Assembly: GCA_026261815.1 (NCBI GenBank) | Contig: JAMPIT010000541.1 | Span: 1,364,001 to 1,428,000 of the forward strand | Reading direction: 5' to 3' | DNA length: 64,000 nucleotides | From: Monarcha castaneiventris obscurior | Lineage: Eukaryota > Chordata > Aves > Passeriformes > Monarchidae | Shown: piece by piece, positions 22,001-35,888 of the stretch | How positions within the stretch are numbered: position 1 is the stretch's first letter | How the letters are laid out: each line of letters starts with the position of its first letter | Position numbers and translations under genes: made by a program | The notes under the pieces: generated by a model | What the model saw: only the letters and a program-made list of their open reading frames with translations | Databases searched by the model: none | What the model was told of the DNA's origin: nothing

Positions 22001-25000
22001 AAAAATTGTGCTGACTAAATGAGTTGCAGTCCTGGCTGAACGGACAGGAAAGGTTGGGGTGCTCATGATCACAAGATATTTCAAATACAAAAAATAATCA
22101 AACTCTTCTTTTCCTTGAATGCATGAAACCTTCAGCAAAAAACCACATTAGCTACTTAAAAGGATGAAAATGTTATCAAAATGGAGCTCCTGGTTTTGGT
22201 AAGTTACGTTTTCACCTTCAGCTCTGATGGGACAAATGCAATGCACAGAAGAATCTTCAAACTAAAAATTGTGGGTTTTGGATCTCTGTATTTCCAAACT
22301 AAAAATCTATTTTGATGCTTTCCTTTGAGAATGTTCATGACAACAAGGGAATCAAAATTCATGGAGAAATATTGATATCGAATGAGTTATTAGTTCTTAG
22401 TTGCAAAGTCTGAAAATGCCTTTGAAGCATCTCTTGCAATTAATTTCTTGGTTTTCCCTAATGCTTATGTCCATGAAGTCCTCCTGTAAATAACTTCCCA
22501 GGATCTGACAGCTTAAATCATGGGAGCACCAACACATACCTACAGACTGATAGTTCAGTAGATTCAGTAGTTGCTGAGTTTTTGTAGGTTTGGGGGGGGA
22601 AAAAAGCAAGAGAAAACAATTGGGCATTAAGGACAAAAAAAGGCTGGACCCAGAACCAGAAGGAAAAAAACCCATTATCTTGAGAAAAGCGAATTGGATG
22701 GGATTTTGAGCAAAGTGCTACCTGTGGAAAGGCCTTTGGACAGGATATTCTCTCTCGTTGCTTGATGCCTGCTTGATGCCTTCAACCGAGCAGCACTTTG
22801 CATGCCTAAGCAAAACAAACAGGACTACACGAGAAATTGCATTTTCTGCATTGAAAAAAAAGGCAATTCTATGTCAAATCAGTCAGCTTTAAAAGAAAAC
22901 AGTCAACCTTCAAATTTATCGTGAGTCTTGCAGCCAAGCCTTGAACCCTGAGAACTTCTTCCTTCCCAGTGCCACAGCAGAGACATCCAGCATTACAGAT
23001 CCCACACAAAGGTGATGAAGCATCCCTGCTGCGAGAGTCTGACCCCTTCTTTGGGACTGCCAACCCAAAACACCACCAAAATCCCACTTTACACCTGCAT
23101 GGCGCTGTGCTGCAGCTTTGCTTCCACAGGGCTTCCTTTGCCTTCCACTGGTGGTGTTGGGACAGGGCTGTTAAACCCCTCAGGACAAAAGGAGTTCTGC
23201 AGGACCTCGTTATAAGTTAAATATAAATAGTTATATTGTAGCCTTGCATGCAGTATATTTTACTTGGGCAAGTGTGTTTTTTGTTAGACACGTAAAACAC
23301 AGAGTGGGTTTTAATGGCTGATCAGATCCCGTTAAAGCAAATTGCATGTTTAAATACAAAGGATGAAAGGATCTCTATTATTCTACAAATTTCTAGCAGC
23401 GCTGCACCTTAAAAGGAATTTTATAGCAAATTTGTAGCTTTGCAACCAGCTCATGAACCAGGGGGCATAAAAAGGACGTGTTCCAAGAGCAAATGCATTC
23501 CATATTTCAGAAATAATAAATTCTTGCTCGAACCCAGATCTCATCAGTGCAGAGGAAGGATTTTGCACCCATGGGAAGAAGGACTTTTCTGTCTCCGGCA
23601 GAACAATTGCCGTCTGCACAAACATTCAAGGACAAAGATCCACATTGGGGGAAACACTGTCCCAGCAGACCTGGCTCATAGGAAGTGAAAAGATTAAAAC
23701 ACTCCAACAGCAATAAGGTTTGTGCACGTGAAGTTTCACACAGGCAGGAAGAAAATGTTCATGTGGTCTTGGAATTAATGAAAGCTGTAGGATTAGAAGG
23801 TGCAAGACACACAAATATCTCATAGCCTTCAATCACAGTAATATTTGAGCCTTTGTACTCTATATGGGTATTTATATGAATTTATATGGGCAAGCACCTC
23901 AAGCCCTAAGCAGATCACTAGGGCCAGGGCAGTGAAAGTGAGAATATGTGATGATTTGCTGGTTTTGAGAAGCTAAATGAAATCCTAGGCTTTTAAAGTG
24001 AAGAATGAAAATTCCTCCTTCTCTACTTAGGTTTTATTACTTATAGTCTTGGTTCTTGATCTCTCTCCATAGCTTTCTTTCATCTAAACAGTTTTCCTTC
24101 ATGAATTGGAAGTTCCAGGTCCCCAAAGAGAAGATTCACAGCGCTAATTAGGAGAAAGAATATTAAAAAGAATTAAAATAAATCAGAAATTGGAGGGCAG
24201 GGCGGGAGGAGGGAAGCAGATTTTAAAGGTGCAAAATTTTATTCTTCCATGAGAAAAGTCACATTGGTTTGAAGTTAGTGAAAGCTGTCAGTGCCTTGAC
24301 CAATACCTAACCCACAAACAATGAGCCACAGAGCATCCCCTGCACATTCAGCAGGGCAGTGAGTGTAGGAGAGCACTGGAATGAGTTGTCTGCAATAAAC
24401 CTCAAAGTCTTGAGGCAACTCCTCTTTGTTCTCATTTATGCAAACCTTTATATGCACTCAGGCCTGAGGTATTTGAGCTCTTTCAGCAGTGCACCAAGCA
24501 GTGATGCACTGAGACCTCCTACATCCCTTCCTCTTGCAGAAAATGAAACGTCAGAGGGTGGACCTTGACAGCTGAGCAGAGGGTGGGGAGCCCTGCCATG
24601 GTGTGCGTTCCCCAGAGAACTTTGTGTCTGAGTCATGCCCTCAAAAATGTTGTCTCTTGCAGAGATCTGCTTTATCTATTTAGGAAAACCCTGTTGTGCC
24701 AGAAAAGTAAAGCTATTTTTTGTGGCAGGGCACTGGCCTGGATTTGCTAAGGGTGAAAGGAAATGGCACCAAGGTTCATTTTTCCTCATCCACAAGCAGC
24801 AACCATAAAGCTTTACGTTCATCTATAGATGATACATTTTGAATGCCACAGAAAGAAACAAAACTCATTGAAGAAAAATGATCCAAAACACATCATGATT
24901 CCAAATAAACTTGTATAAAATAAGCAAAAGACTTGACCATGAGCTTTATGTGAAGTAAAGATGAATACTGCACGATTAGCCAAAAATTACAGAAAATGTT

Positions 25001-28000
25001 CTCGTTGGTTCTTTCCCATTTTTTCACTGCATCCAAGTTTCAGTTAGTGTAAAAAATAGATTTCTATTTGCAAGCTAGAGAGATTTCCTGGGCTCAAAAC
25101 CAGAGTATGTCTTTAAGAAAAATTCATGCCTCCAAAAATTCCACTACAAGTGACAACCTACGTTATTCCTTTATTTTCTACAGACGAGATGTGTAGATAA
25201 AGTCTGGGTTCATTTTCTTAAAACGCATCCAAATGCTTCTGTTGTGGAAAACTCCAGGTTTCCAGAGGTGTAAAATCTCATTGTGAGAAGAGAGCTGTCT
25301 CATGTTTGGAAGCCAGGAGGCTGCTGCTTTTTCTATTCCTTCCTGCCATCTGCAAGATCTCATATGGGGTAAAAACGGGAAATTACTTGAGCAAATCTTC
25401 AGCTTTCCTCAGTTTGCTTTAAATAACGTCCTCAGCCTTCTGCTTCATGATTTACATAATAAGGAGACTGTGTTGTGTTATTACATCAGTTCCATTTCTT
25501 CGGGGAAAAGGGCTCCAGATGTATTTGACTAAGTCATTAGTGCAAACATCCCATATTTGTAACAGCATTCCCTAGATCAACTGCAAAGACACACTGTTGA
25601 TTTTGGCTCCAGCCTGAGGAGTGGACAGACACTGCCACTTGATCTAAGCAGCTGCCTCCTCATGACTCCCTCCAAGTTCATTGTCATGGAGAGAAGTACA
25701 AACCCCTAATGGATCCACAGCATGAGCGCCGATTCATGCAACCTGGCAGATGACTCATCTGATAAAAATCACCATTGTACAGCTATGCAAGGAATAGGGG
25801 GGAAAAAGGGATTTAGCCTTCCTTAGAGAGATTGCTTCCTTTTTCTTCGGTTGCATGGGAATGGGATTATAAACAAGGACAGAAAGGGATCCTGACACCT
25901 CAGCTCCGGTGGGACACTGCTGCCAGCGGGTTTATTGGAAGATCTGGTGAGTAAGGTACTACTCAGGGTGAGGAAAAGTTACAGAAGCCCTTCCTATTTG
26001 ACTCAAAAGCATCAGTGAAGTGTAACAATGAACAGTACATGACCTAGCATAATTCTGGAAGTAAAAACATTGATTTTCCTCCATGATTTGCTGCTTGATT
26101 CAACTCATGCAAAAACTTGACTACACCAAATTATTACTCGCTACCACATGGAGCAAGCAGAAGCTTTTTAAATTGCAGATAAAGCCTCACTGTTGATTTA
26201 CTTTCGTACCCTAATACTGACAATTAGAAATGTAAAAAAAAAAGCTGATTAAAACACGGTAGCTTTAAATTGTTAGCAAATGGTTCCAAACAGGCACAAA
26301 AATGCCAAAACTGCAAAAATGAGTTCTCTGAAATACTGTTGCAAAGCAGGAGAGGACACACGGCTAAGTAGATGAGCAGCTTCTAAAAGGAAATAACCCA
26401 AATAACTTATTTCTCAATAGAAGTCTTGAGAATAGGTCAGGAATTCTGGTAGATGCTGACATGTTTTTTATCACATTTGTGCCACAGCCTCTATTTGCTC
26501 CCTGGATGTAACCATAACACTGAGATTTTTCTGTAAAGGGTTGGAATTATAAATTGAGTAAGGACTATCATGTCCCCATACAACATACACTGTATTTTTC
26601 ATTTAGAAACATTTCACTTAGAAAACACTTTTATTTGGCATGATACAAAGATGTGTGAGAATTACAATGTATAAGTAAAGTAATGGACAATCAATATATG
26701 TATATATATATTAATATGTGACACATGCTCTCCTACAGGATTAGACCCCATTAAAAGGTAAAAAATTGCACTTAGTCCTGTCTCCTGGCTTTGTCATAAC
26801 CGTTCAGATCCCTGTTGCTGTGCAGGAGATGTGGTATTTGCCCTTAATTGCCTCATTTGAAAGCCTTAGAAGAGGGTATTCTAATGATTAAATCAATGTA
26901 AACCAGGTTTCAGAGCCAAAATAATCAAAAGTCTGACCAAGGCAAATGTTCTCAATAAAGCGAACTTGCCAAACACAAGTGCTAATTAACACCTGATTCT
27001 AATTTGGTGATTGTGAAAGTGTGGCAATGAAGCCCTATGATTTTGCAAGTGGAAATAACATTGCTTTTCCCCATTGGTAGATTGCATGAATTGCCCTCGT
27101 GGCCAAAATTCCTCCGTTTGATCCATTCTGGGTACAACCCACCAGCGCGGGAGCAGCTACCTTCAGGTTGTACAGTACTTCCCTGTCTGAGAATATTTAC
27201 CATTCCTTGGTGTTTCCCCAGCTGTGACGGCGCTGAATGAAATTTTATCTTGCTCGATGTCGGTTTTCACAGAAAATTTCCAAGATGAGAAAGTTTGAAG
27301 TATCCCACCGACTAGAAATGGCAAAAACAAAGTGGTCAGGTTCTTCCATGTTTCCTGTTACGATGGATTCAGATCACTGAGGGAGGAAGAATTCTCTTCC
27401 AGCCAGCTTTCACACAGGGAGCTCAGGGCCTCCTGGGCACTGCAGCAAGTCTTTCATTCAGCAAGACACTTGTTCCAAAAGCAGATGTGGCAGCTCGTGA
27501 CTAACTCCTGAAGCCACTGGGCATTTGATCAGTCACCTGAACAACTCAGGGCTTTGCCTTGTGTTCATGGCGAGGACACACGACAGACCAACCACAGCCT
27601 AGCATTAGATGGTATCTTTGTTGGCATCCCAAATTGCCAGGACTGCCTTTGCAAACAGAAAAGGACTGGAAGGACCATTTTTCCTCCTGAATTAAGCCAT
27701 GAGTCTTCTCAGTACACACAGTGAGTCTCCTCTGTGGACAACTGCAACGCTTCAGACCTTGGGATCATTGATCCAGGGCATCTCCCAAAATATGTTTTTT
27801 TATTCCTTAAGTGCACATTCAGTGACACTCTCACATTTCTTTGCACGAAGGTGGCATCACTACACCCCGGCATCGCACAAAATAAAGTTACTGCTGCCTC
27901 AGACCTAAAAGTTGTGGCACTTCTCACTTGTGACAGGCCTAAAATAACGTGCAATTGAACTCCATGTGCAACACACACAAGTAATTACCAGGGCACACAA

Positions 28001-28859
28001 TACATGAAGCATCTTCAAAAACAAAGCGACACAAATTTAACTTCTAGCTGACTGTCTAAAATCAACACCTCATGGACTGATCTACACAACAGCTACATTA
28101 TACCATCTACTGATCTTTTAAATGGTTTTCTCAGTCCATCATTAAAAAAAAAAAAAAAGAAAGCCAAATTTGTAAGTGCAGGGTCTACAGAAATATTTGA
28201 AAAGACTCGTAAGTGTTCTGTTACCTCTGCAGTGCAAATGTGTATTTAAAGCAACTGCAGTTTGTTGTTAATAAGGGTGAATTTGCACTATAAATGGCAT
28301 CCCCTCTCTGGAAACAATACTTCCTTTATCTGCTTGTGTTCAAAAGCTCCTACCAGGGAAACCTAACTTATCTGTTTCATCTTAAAACTGGAGCTGCCTG
28401 TCAAGCTTTGACAATCTTCAGATTCTTTTGGAAATAGGAAGCAACCCATTGTGTTCAAATTTGCTCTTAGTGACAGCTGATCCCACAGGAGCATCTAGTT
28501 AGAAAATAATTGATAGCACTTGAAACAGAAAGGACTGCAAATCAGGTATGACAAGTTTGCATTCAATTGCAGCCCTAAAACTAATTGTCCGGTTAAGAAT
28601 TCAGCTTCAAAAGGGGGAGGGAAAAAAAAAAAAAAACTTAAGGGGAAGGAAATGAGAAGTTTGTTTATTGCACATACACTTTCATTCTGACAATATTTTC
28701 CTCTTTAAAAGGCAGGTCTGGAATAAGCAGTACATTAAAGGGATGGGCCCAAAGCAAAGCCTCCAAACCGAATACCCCGAACTTTATGACTCAAGCCCAT
28801 CTGCAGTTTGTTATAAACAAGTCATAAGGCATAAATGAAAAAATCTGGATGCAGAAGGA
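22001..28859. other. unique non-coding sequence
   Basis: No transposon or gene is recognised. Minor simple sequence includes an alternating AT run at 26693-26712 and a 15-A run at 28144-28158. The segment 28200-28640 looks like slowly evolving non-coding DNA in texture (balanced composition, few low-complexity runs), but this is only an impression. Confidence 0.5.
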
Positions 28860-28935
28860 CAGGGGCTCGATCCTGCTACTACTGAAGTGAACAGAAAACC
28901 TCTTGCTGACTACAGAGGACTTTGGATCAGGCATT
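28860..28935. repeat. degenerate ancient amniote palindromic repeat
   Basis: The segment starts GGGGCTCGATCCTGCTACTA, passes CTGAAGTGAACAG and ends GGACTTTGGATCAGGC. This fits an old interspersed element common in reptile and bird DNA. Its two ends (GATCCTGC... and ...GGATCAGGC) flank inner arms of the form CTGAAGTCAATGG and its complement. I recognise the pattern but not the formal family name. The copy is heavily decayed. Confidence 0.5.
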
Positions 28936-31900
28936 AAAATTCCACAGTAATACTGGCACAGCTTCAATCATGTGAGAGTGTGTGTGTGTGCGCGCCCTTG
29001 TGCATAAATATACACACAGCCCAATATTACGGATTTTTAACCCTGACTCTTATGTCAGACTATAACACCGGATGTCAAAAATGAAGATAACATGGGAGGA
29101 AGTTTATTTTGATGAGGAAATCCCTAAATGCTGTTGAAAATATGCTTGGAATGGTTAATTAGTATGTAGGGGCTTTGGAGGAAATGATATCTTGCAGCTT
29201 GACCATCATCTTTTTGCCAGGTTTCCCTTCAATTTATCTCTTATCTGCAGGAAACTGTCTCACAGCTTCTGAATCTGCTGTTGGCTAAAAAGAGAAAAAG
29301 GACAATGACTCATTGTTGGGCAACAGGACAAGTTCTATTTGGATTCTAAATTTTCACATTAATGCAAGTTAATGTCTATCTACTGTACTTCAGCCCATCT
29401 AGGGGATATCCAGGGTGGGCTCTGAAACCAACCAAAAGTGAAAGTTCCTCCACCAAAATAACAAACAGTAAATGAAGAGAAGATATAACACCCAAGGGAT
29501 GAAAACACTGAGTAAGAAGAAGAAGAAAAAAAAAAAATCTGCTGTATTTTCTATGACTAAGGCATCAAAAAGGCTTTATGAATAAATTAAAGCATTGCAA
29601 ATAATGGGTCAAACACCGGTGACAGGACTGCAGCAGCTGATGCCCACCGAAGTTATTGCTGGTCAGACAACATGAAGCACCTTGACTGCTGGGACTTTCC
29701 TACTCCAAGGGGTATTTTCATGCACAACCAAGCATCGCAGGATTCCTTCCTCTGCAGCACTGGCAGGGAAGGTCTGGTTAGACACACGTGGTGAGAGGGG
29801 TTGGTGCATCCAGCAACCACAAACAGGGGCCGGGAAGATCACTGGTGCATCCCGGCCCCCGGCTGGAAGTTCCTATGGAAATGCCGAGCTTAAGGAAGTG
29901 CTGGGGGAGGGACGAGATGCATCAGACGATCCCCGTGCCAACACTAATGAGCACATCAATGAGAGGATTAAGAAGGGATGGGGACGGGTTTCTCCCACTC
30001 CCTCTCCTGCAGTGATTGCTCCGGTGCTCAGAGGTGTGGCTTCATCTGGGTAAGAACCGAAAATTCAGCGGCTACTCCAAATATTACATAAAAGGAAAGA
30101 ATTACATAAAAAACACGACCTAACCGTGTAAATATTTTTTCCAGTTTCGCTGACCAAATCCCAAGCATGTCATGCGTCTTGCATTTTTTATTCCCCCAGC
30201 TCTCTCTCCCCAGCGTTGAGCTAACATCTGAAATAAGAGTACACAATCGGTATGTTAATAATCAAGGAGTCTGCTCGCTGCATTATGCAGACATCAGAGG
30301 AATTTCTTCCACTGTCTGATGAATATTATAAACAGGCCCGTTTGTACTAACAGAGCCTTGTGTAGCAAATCCAAAAGTGACAAACCAAACAGTTTTAAGT
30401 GGTTGCATTCCATCCCCAAAAGCCCCGAGTATCAAACAGCACTGGAGACCTGCATCCCGGCTGCATGGGAGGAAAACAAAGAGGCCCACACTCCGCTGGG
30501 CTGGAGGCTGGGTGCTGAGGCAGATGACTGTGACGAGGATTTCTGAACTGCCAAAGTGACACTGCAAATGCAATCTGGCATTGCAGCTGGAGGGCCAGGG
30601 CTGTTGTATCAGTTACCGAGAGGGAAGGCATTTGTTCTGGAGAGAGAGAGCCAGAGTGACACTGCAGGAAGGGTTCACATCTGAGTCATCATCTCTGCCA
30701 GCAGTGTGTGTGTGTGTCCATCAGCTGGCTGAGCAGCAGAGCTGCTGCAAAACATCGCAGGGTTGCAGGGGAGCCCTGAGGTCTGTGACCACCGTGGGCC
30801 TCCTCTGCTGCCCTGCCGAAGGAAAGGTCCCTGTCCTCTGGGCTGAGGACGAGGTGGTAACTCTTGGGCTTGGAAATGGTAGTAAGCATTCCAAGCATGT
30901 GGCCAAACTGCTTGAATTATCACCCAAAACCTAACATTTAGGGCAAAGTAGGCACAGCTCCTTCCCATTCCTGCATAAGGTGAGTAACACTCAAAGCAGT
31001 GAGGGGTGGGAGGAATAGCAGGAAAGGAAAGAAAAGGATCACCTGAATGTCCCTTTTTTCCCCTGCTCTTTCCCCTCTCCACTTCTTTAGTCTCTTGGGA
31101 GACTGGGAATCCTCCTGGAGCACACGCATGCAGGCTGAAGTGGGAGGGGGACACCTTCGTTTCTGCAAATCATCATCATCACACGTGTGGAGGTCGAGGC
31201 TGCAATCCTGAGGGCACAGTGAGCTCTCAAGAGCTCATTTTTGGAAGACAGAATGCTGCAGGCCTGCAGGTCCCTTCATTTCACATAACTGCTCAGAAAG
31301 GAAGGTTCAGACTGTTGTGAGCCAGCCACAGCCTTCTCTGTGCCCACCACCATCACAAGGCCTGTGTGCCTTGGAGTGGAAGGGACTGGACCAGAAATGC
31401 TGGGAGAAGGAGGTTTATTCACCCAAGCTGGAGGATGCCTGTTGGCTGTTTATTTCCACCAAATCACTTGGGTTTCCAAAGTGGGGCCTGGAAACTGTGA
31501 AGGGACAGTCTTTCTCTTGAGATTTCCTGTTGGTGCTGCATCCAGTAGCACCGGAAATATCACAAGAATAGCTTTGCTTGCGGTATTTTATTACTTCTGC
31601 TTCTGCTCCTGACCGGAATTGGGAAGTACAGGGGTGCATGGAAATGAAATATAGTGGTCAGGGGAGAGTCTGCCAAAAATTTGGAAACGACAACAGCAAG
31701 AAAGGTCATTCACTCAAGTCTCAGGAACTGCTTCCAATCTGCTCTTATTTTATTCAGACACGTTTACGTGGTGCTGCTTTTAGAAGTCATTCACCCAAGG
31801 CTGGCACCGGCACCCATTCAAACATGGACTGTCTGTGGTTTAGCTGGGAGTTCTGCTGCTGAGTTCCTATAGAGAAGTGGCTTCTATTTCCTAAAATGTT

Positions 31901-31936
31901 TAACTGACATAATCCATCATCAGAATAGGTCCAAGC
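28936..31936. other. unique sequence, moderately GC-rich around 29650-31350
   Basis: A short alternating purine-pyrimidine run, (GT)n joined to (CG)n at 28978-28995, could adopt Z-DNA. From about 29650 the GC content rises and open frames lengthen on both strands (for example 29682-30053 plus, 30675-31154 minus). Their overlap on both strands indicates composition, not coding. No repeat family or recognised exon is present. Confidence 0.5.
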
Positions 31937-31983
31937 AAAAAAAAAAAAAAAAAAACAAAACCAAAAAAAACCAAAACCAAAAA
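31937..31983 (+). repeat. A-rich tract, (A)19 followed by AAAACC-type repeats
   Basis: A run of 19 A residues is followed by CAAAACCAAAAAAAACC-type sequence to 31983. It is A-rich low-complexity DNA. No upstream retrocopy with target-site duplication could be identified. Confidence 0.88.
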
Positions 31984-33573
31984 GCCTTATCCTGCTACAT
32001 CTCTGTTACACTGCTTTTATTTAATATTATGGCAGCATGATTAGCCATAATAGAAAATATAAAATCTGCCCATATACTTTCCCTGGTCAAAAGAGAATCT
32101 ATTTATCTGTATTTACTTCCTTGCTCGAAATTGTTTGACAAATGCTTTGGGCAGACAAAATCTCTCTAGCAATTGTTTGTAAATACACGTTGCAAATATT
32201 TTGCAGCCCTCTCAGGCAGTGGTTCTTGGTGGCAGTGGTGACTAAGCAGTGCAAGCAGCTGCGAGCAATTCTCCCCCAGCCACGTTTGCCCTGCAGGCAG
32301 CTCAGGGGCTTGATCCAGATGGGAGGGGAATGGCTCAGGCAGGGGTGGACACCTAGGAGCAGTCAGGAGGCAGAGAAAGCCAACAGCAGCTCAGGCCAGC
32401 AAAAGCTGTTCGGCAATTTACACCCTTGGCATTGCAATCAGACTACCTAAACCACACGGGACTGATTCCATTTCCTGTTTGGTTGATTTAATCTTTACAA
32501 GTTACTCCTGTTTCTTCCTGAAGTGAATTCTCCTTCACTGCAAAACTAATTTTGTTCCATTATTAAATAAGTGTTGGCTGCTAATCAACACTTTGCCTTC
32601 CTGAACAAGCTCCGTTTGCAAATAAACCAATTTAAAAGGAGAATAATGACTAGAAATTATTTAAAAGCCAGAAAAAGATTCCCTGAGTTCATTTCCCTAA
32701 TTATCTGTCACCCTAAGAGCACTTTGCTCAGTTTAGACCAGAAAAGTGAAGTTTTGCTGCAGAAATGTCAGTGTCATGAGGAATAAGCATGGGTACTTTC
32801 AATTCCTTTTTTTGCAGGAGACTTAGGACACTTGTTTCACTCGTGAATAATTGCACTGAAGTTGAGGGGACTATTCCATCCTGATAAAGATACGACAGAT
32901 TTGGCACAAGGAGGTTGTTTTTGTGCTGGCGTTTCGGAGAGCTAAAGGCACATGCTGATGGAAGAAATAAACCTCCTGTAACAGTTGGTTCCATGGCCTC
33001 TGTCACAAAACAGGACCAGATTCTGCACCGACGACCTGTGCAAGCACAGCAGAAAACATTTCCTTTAAAGCTACAAAAATCTTGTCTCGTTCCTCACTCC
33101 CTCGCAGCTGCACAGATATCCCGAAGCGCAGTTCACAGTTCAAAGTAATTATTGTTGTAAAATACCTCGGCTATCATCGAGGCCTTTGTTGCACTCTTCA
33201 GAGGGCGTGGCTCCACTCCCAGTTGTGCTTCCCTGGCGTCGCCCAGCACAGATCTCTGTGCCAAGGAAGAAGATGGTTTGGAGGCAGCTTCACTGCTTTT
33301 CCTTTTATTTTTCTCATCCTGCTCTGAGTTGACACTGTTGGGTGGAATTTGGGACATGTCTGGTGGCTGTGTGTACATTTATTGCACACCTGTACTTTCC
33401 ACCGTGTTAAAAGCTGCGACACTAAACTATAAATTTATGTTGTACAGTTGCATAATGTATAAATACTTTAAAAAATCAGGGATAACTGAGAAATTAGCTG
33501 AAAGTTTAAACAGCAGCAGGTGGCATCTGATGATGGACTAGCAGGGTATTGCAGACTGACACAAAAAAGACTT
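31984..33573. other. unique non-coding sequence
   Basis: Nothing recognisable. Open frames of 60-100 codons lie on both strands and have no domain content. Confidence 0.55.
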
Positions 33574-33622
33574 CAGAATCATAGAACGTGCTGGTTGGAA
33601 TCATCAGGATCACTGAGAACAT
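33574..33622 (-). mobile_element. short CR1 3' terminus, minus strand
   Basis: CAGAATCATAGAACGTGCTG followed by GTTGGAATCATCAGGATCAC matches the inverted last ~45 bases of a CR1 3' end (the GAATCATAGAA terminal repeat, then the GGTTGGAA block with an internal deletion). Only the terminus survives. Confidence 0.75.
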
Positions 33623-35439
33623 TTCAATGTCCTTTCACACACTTCAGAACTAGGTATTGACATAAAACATTGTAAAGATGCCCGTTTAAACCTCCGAGAT
33701 CATGCAGCAGCAGCTTTCACCCAGGGCATAAGAAGAACTCCTCAACTTGATGGCCTTTGTGCTTCCTTCTCAGTCAATTCAAACTGTAAGAGCCTGCCAG
33801 GAGAATTTTAAAGTCGGTGGGAAATTTGACTGAAAAAAGACACAAAATCTCCTTCACCTGGAATTTGCCACAATTTGAATGAAAGAGAAAATACAGAGCT
33901 GGGTTACATGCATCCAGTGTACATAAAATGAAAATAATGGATAGGGATAGGTGGTCCAGATGAATATCACCATTCCTTTCCACAATATTCCTCAAATCTG
34001 GATTCACTTGCATATTTCTTTGGCATTCGGGAATGTTTGGGTCTGAGGTTTAGTGCTGAAATGTCAGGCACCTATTGTTACGATTTTAGTATCTATGTTT
34101 TAATTCTTCTCGAGCACTTCAGTGGAACACAGATCTTTCAATTAGCTCAGTGCTCTCTGGAAGACATTCCTAAGTATCAAGTGCAAATTAGATGGTGATG
34201 AACTAGGAATGGTGTGAGGGTCAGCCCCATGACCAAAGTTCTGAGTCAGTTAGAGCTGGCCACCACAGCTGAAACACGGAACAAAATTTGGACTTGATTC
34301 CTGATAGCCTCATAAAATTCTTTCCGTATCACTTGTTCTTTTTATGTATATGAAGAACCACAAATAACAGCCTTATTTCCAGGAATTATTTCAAAGATAA
34401 ATACATTAATTAATGTTTACAAATCATTCGGATTTTAGAGTGGAGGGGGAGTGGGGGAGAAAATGAAACAAGAATTCGGATGGGCCAAGAAAAAACAGCA
34501 GAGTTTCTTCATTCCGTTTTCAACAAAGGACGTGCTCAAATCTACCCCAGTAAATGAGGGCAGAAGCCCACCGAGTTAATTATGTGCTTTGGTGCTTTTG
34601 TAACAGGGAAAATCGACAGGTATCACTGAAAAATGCAGCGTAGAGGGCAGTCTGAGCCCTCAGTGCTCCTCCCTCTGTCCCCAAGCCCAGCATGTCTTGC
34701 CAGGACTGCCCTGAGCCACTGCAAACCCTGGATGTGCCCAGATGGGGACCACAGGCAGCAACACTCAGGTACCTGAAAGCGGAATTTGTCTCATTGTGCT
34801 TGAAAGGAGACTTTTAAATGTTCTCCAGAGTAGATGGAGCGAGTGGTGGAACAACCCATCCCACTGGGGAGCCTGGATCATAAACCTGGACTCAGGGCTT
34901 GGGGGCGGCGGGGATTTGGACTCCAGCTGAACTTTGCAGCTCCTTGCTTAGCCAAATGAAATGAAATTGAACTGGAACTACTTAATCAGTAGTTATTTGA
35001 TCAGCGCAGCTCACGGGCACAGGCCCGGCGCTGTCCCAGCTCTGCCCCGCGAGAGCCCTCGCAGTTATTTAAGGAGCATTCTTTTAATATACATGAAAGA
35101 AAGCAACTCCTGGCCTGCCGCGTTATCAGTCCCGTGCATCTCAGGATCTAACACGTTTTGGAGCTGGTTATCAGCGGCAGTAAAATCAACATTTTATAGG
35201 CTTCTATTCTTGTGCCATATTTGTAGAAGTTGCAACGCTATCGCCGAACAAATGCCTCTTTCATTGCCTTTCTGGAAACATAAAGTTCCTTTAAAGCTTA
35301 GAAAATTAAATTGTGTTCGTCTGGGAGACGGCGTGTAGACAAAATCTGCTTCAAAAGTCAGAAGGCCCCTGAGTCAGAGGAAAGTTCAATTAATTTGTCA
35401 GAGAACTGAAAACAGATGATTTCAATCAGCACCAGGGAA
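33623..35439. other. unique sequence leading into the CpG island
   Basis: No repeat or gene is recognised. GC content rises in patches from about 34860 (GGGGGCGGCGGGG at 34900) and 35010-35070, ahead of the main island. The stretch 34070-34450 is AT-rich. Confidence 0.5.
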
Positions 35440-35520
35440 TGACTTCATGGCTGGGAAAGGCCGGAGCTCCGCTTCCAGCCGCACTAACGGGCGGCTCCGC
35501 AGGATTCACGCTGCTCCGAG

Positions 35521-35830
35521 CCTCTGGCTGCGTTGAGCTGGGCTCAGCAGAGCCGAGCCGGGCTGGGCTGAGCTGAGCTGAGCTGAGCTGAACTGAGCCG
35601 AGCCGAGCCGAGCCGAGCCGAGCCGAGCCGAGCCGGGCCGGGCCGAGCCCGCCCAAGCCCAGACGGGCCGAGACGGGCCGAACTGAGCCGAGCGCAGCCG
35701 AACTCATCCGAGCCCATCCGAACTCATCCGAGCCCATCCGAACTCAGCCGAGCCCATCCGAACTCAGCCGAGCCCACCCGAACTTAGCCGAGCCCATCCG
35801 AACTCATCCGAGCCCAGCCGCACTCAGCCG
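35521..35830 (+). repeat. GAGCC pentamer array grading into a 10/20-bp array
   Basis: The left part (about 35521-35640) is built from the pentamers GAGCT and GAGCC. From about 35581 to 35830 the array keeps a strict 10-bp register in which nearly every decamer ends in CCG. From 35701 it becomes a 20-bp unit of the form AACTCATCCG then AGCCCATCCG, with CAGCCG variants, repeated about six times. It is an expanded GC-rich minisatellite, self-complementary in places (GGCTCAGCAGAGCC), and lies directly upstream of the promoter core. Confidence 0.92.
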
Positions 35831-35888
35831 AGCGCCGTCCCGCGCGGGGAGCGCGGGCTCATGAATGGCCGGGATGCCGCGCCTCCCC

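Noticed and set aside
25904..25946. Candidate 43-nt exon ending in a strong GTGAGTAAG donor
   Set aside because: The upstream acceptor (ACACCTCAG) has a poor pyrimidine tract, and the short frame is not recognisable. Such pairs occur by chance.
28978..28995. Z-DNA-forming (GT)n(CG)n run as a regulatory element
   Set aside because: Only 18 alternating bases. Common in vertebrate DNA and no supporting context.
30942..30979. Candidate 38-nt exon ending in AAG-GTGAGT
   Set aside because: Weak acceptor and no coding content. A good isolated donor is expected several times in 64 kb.
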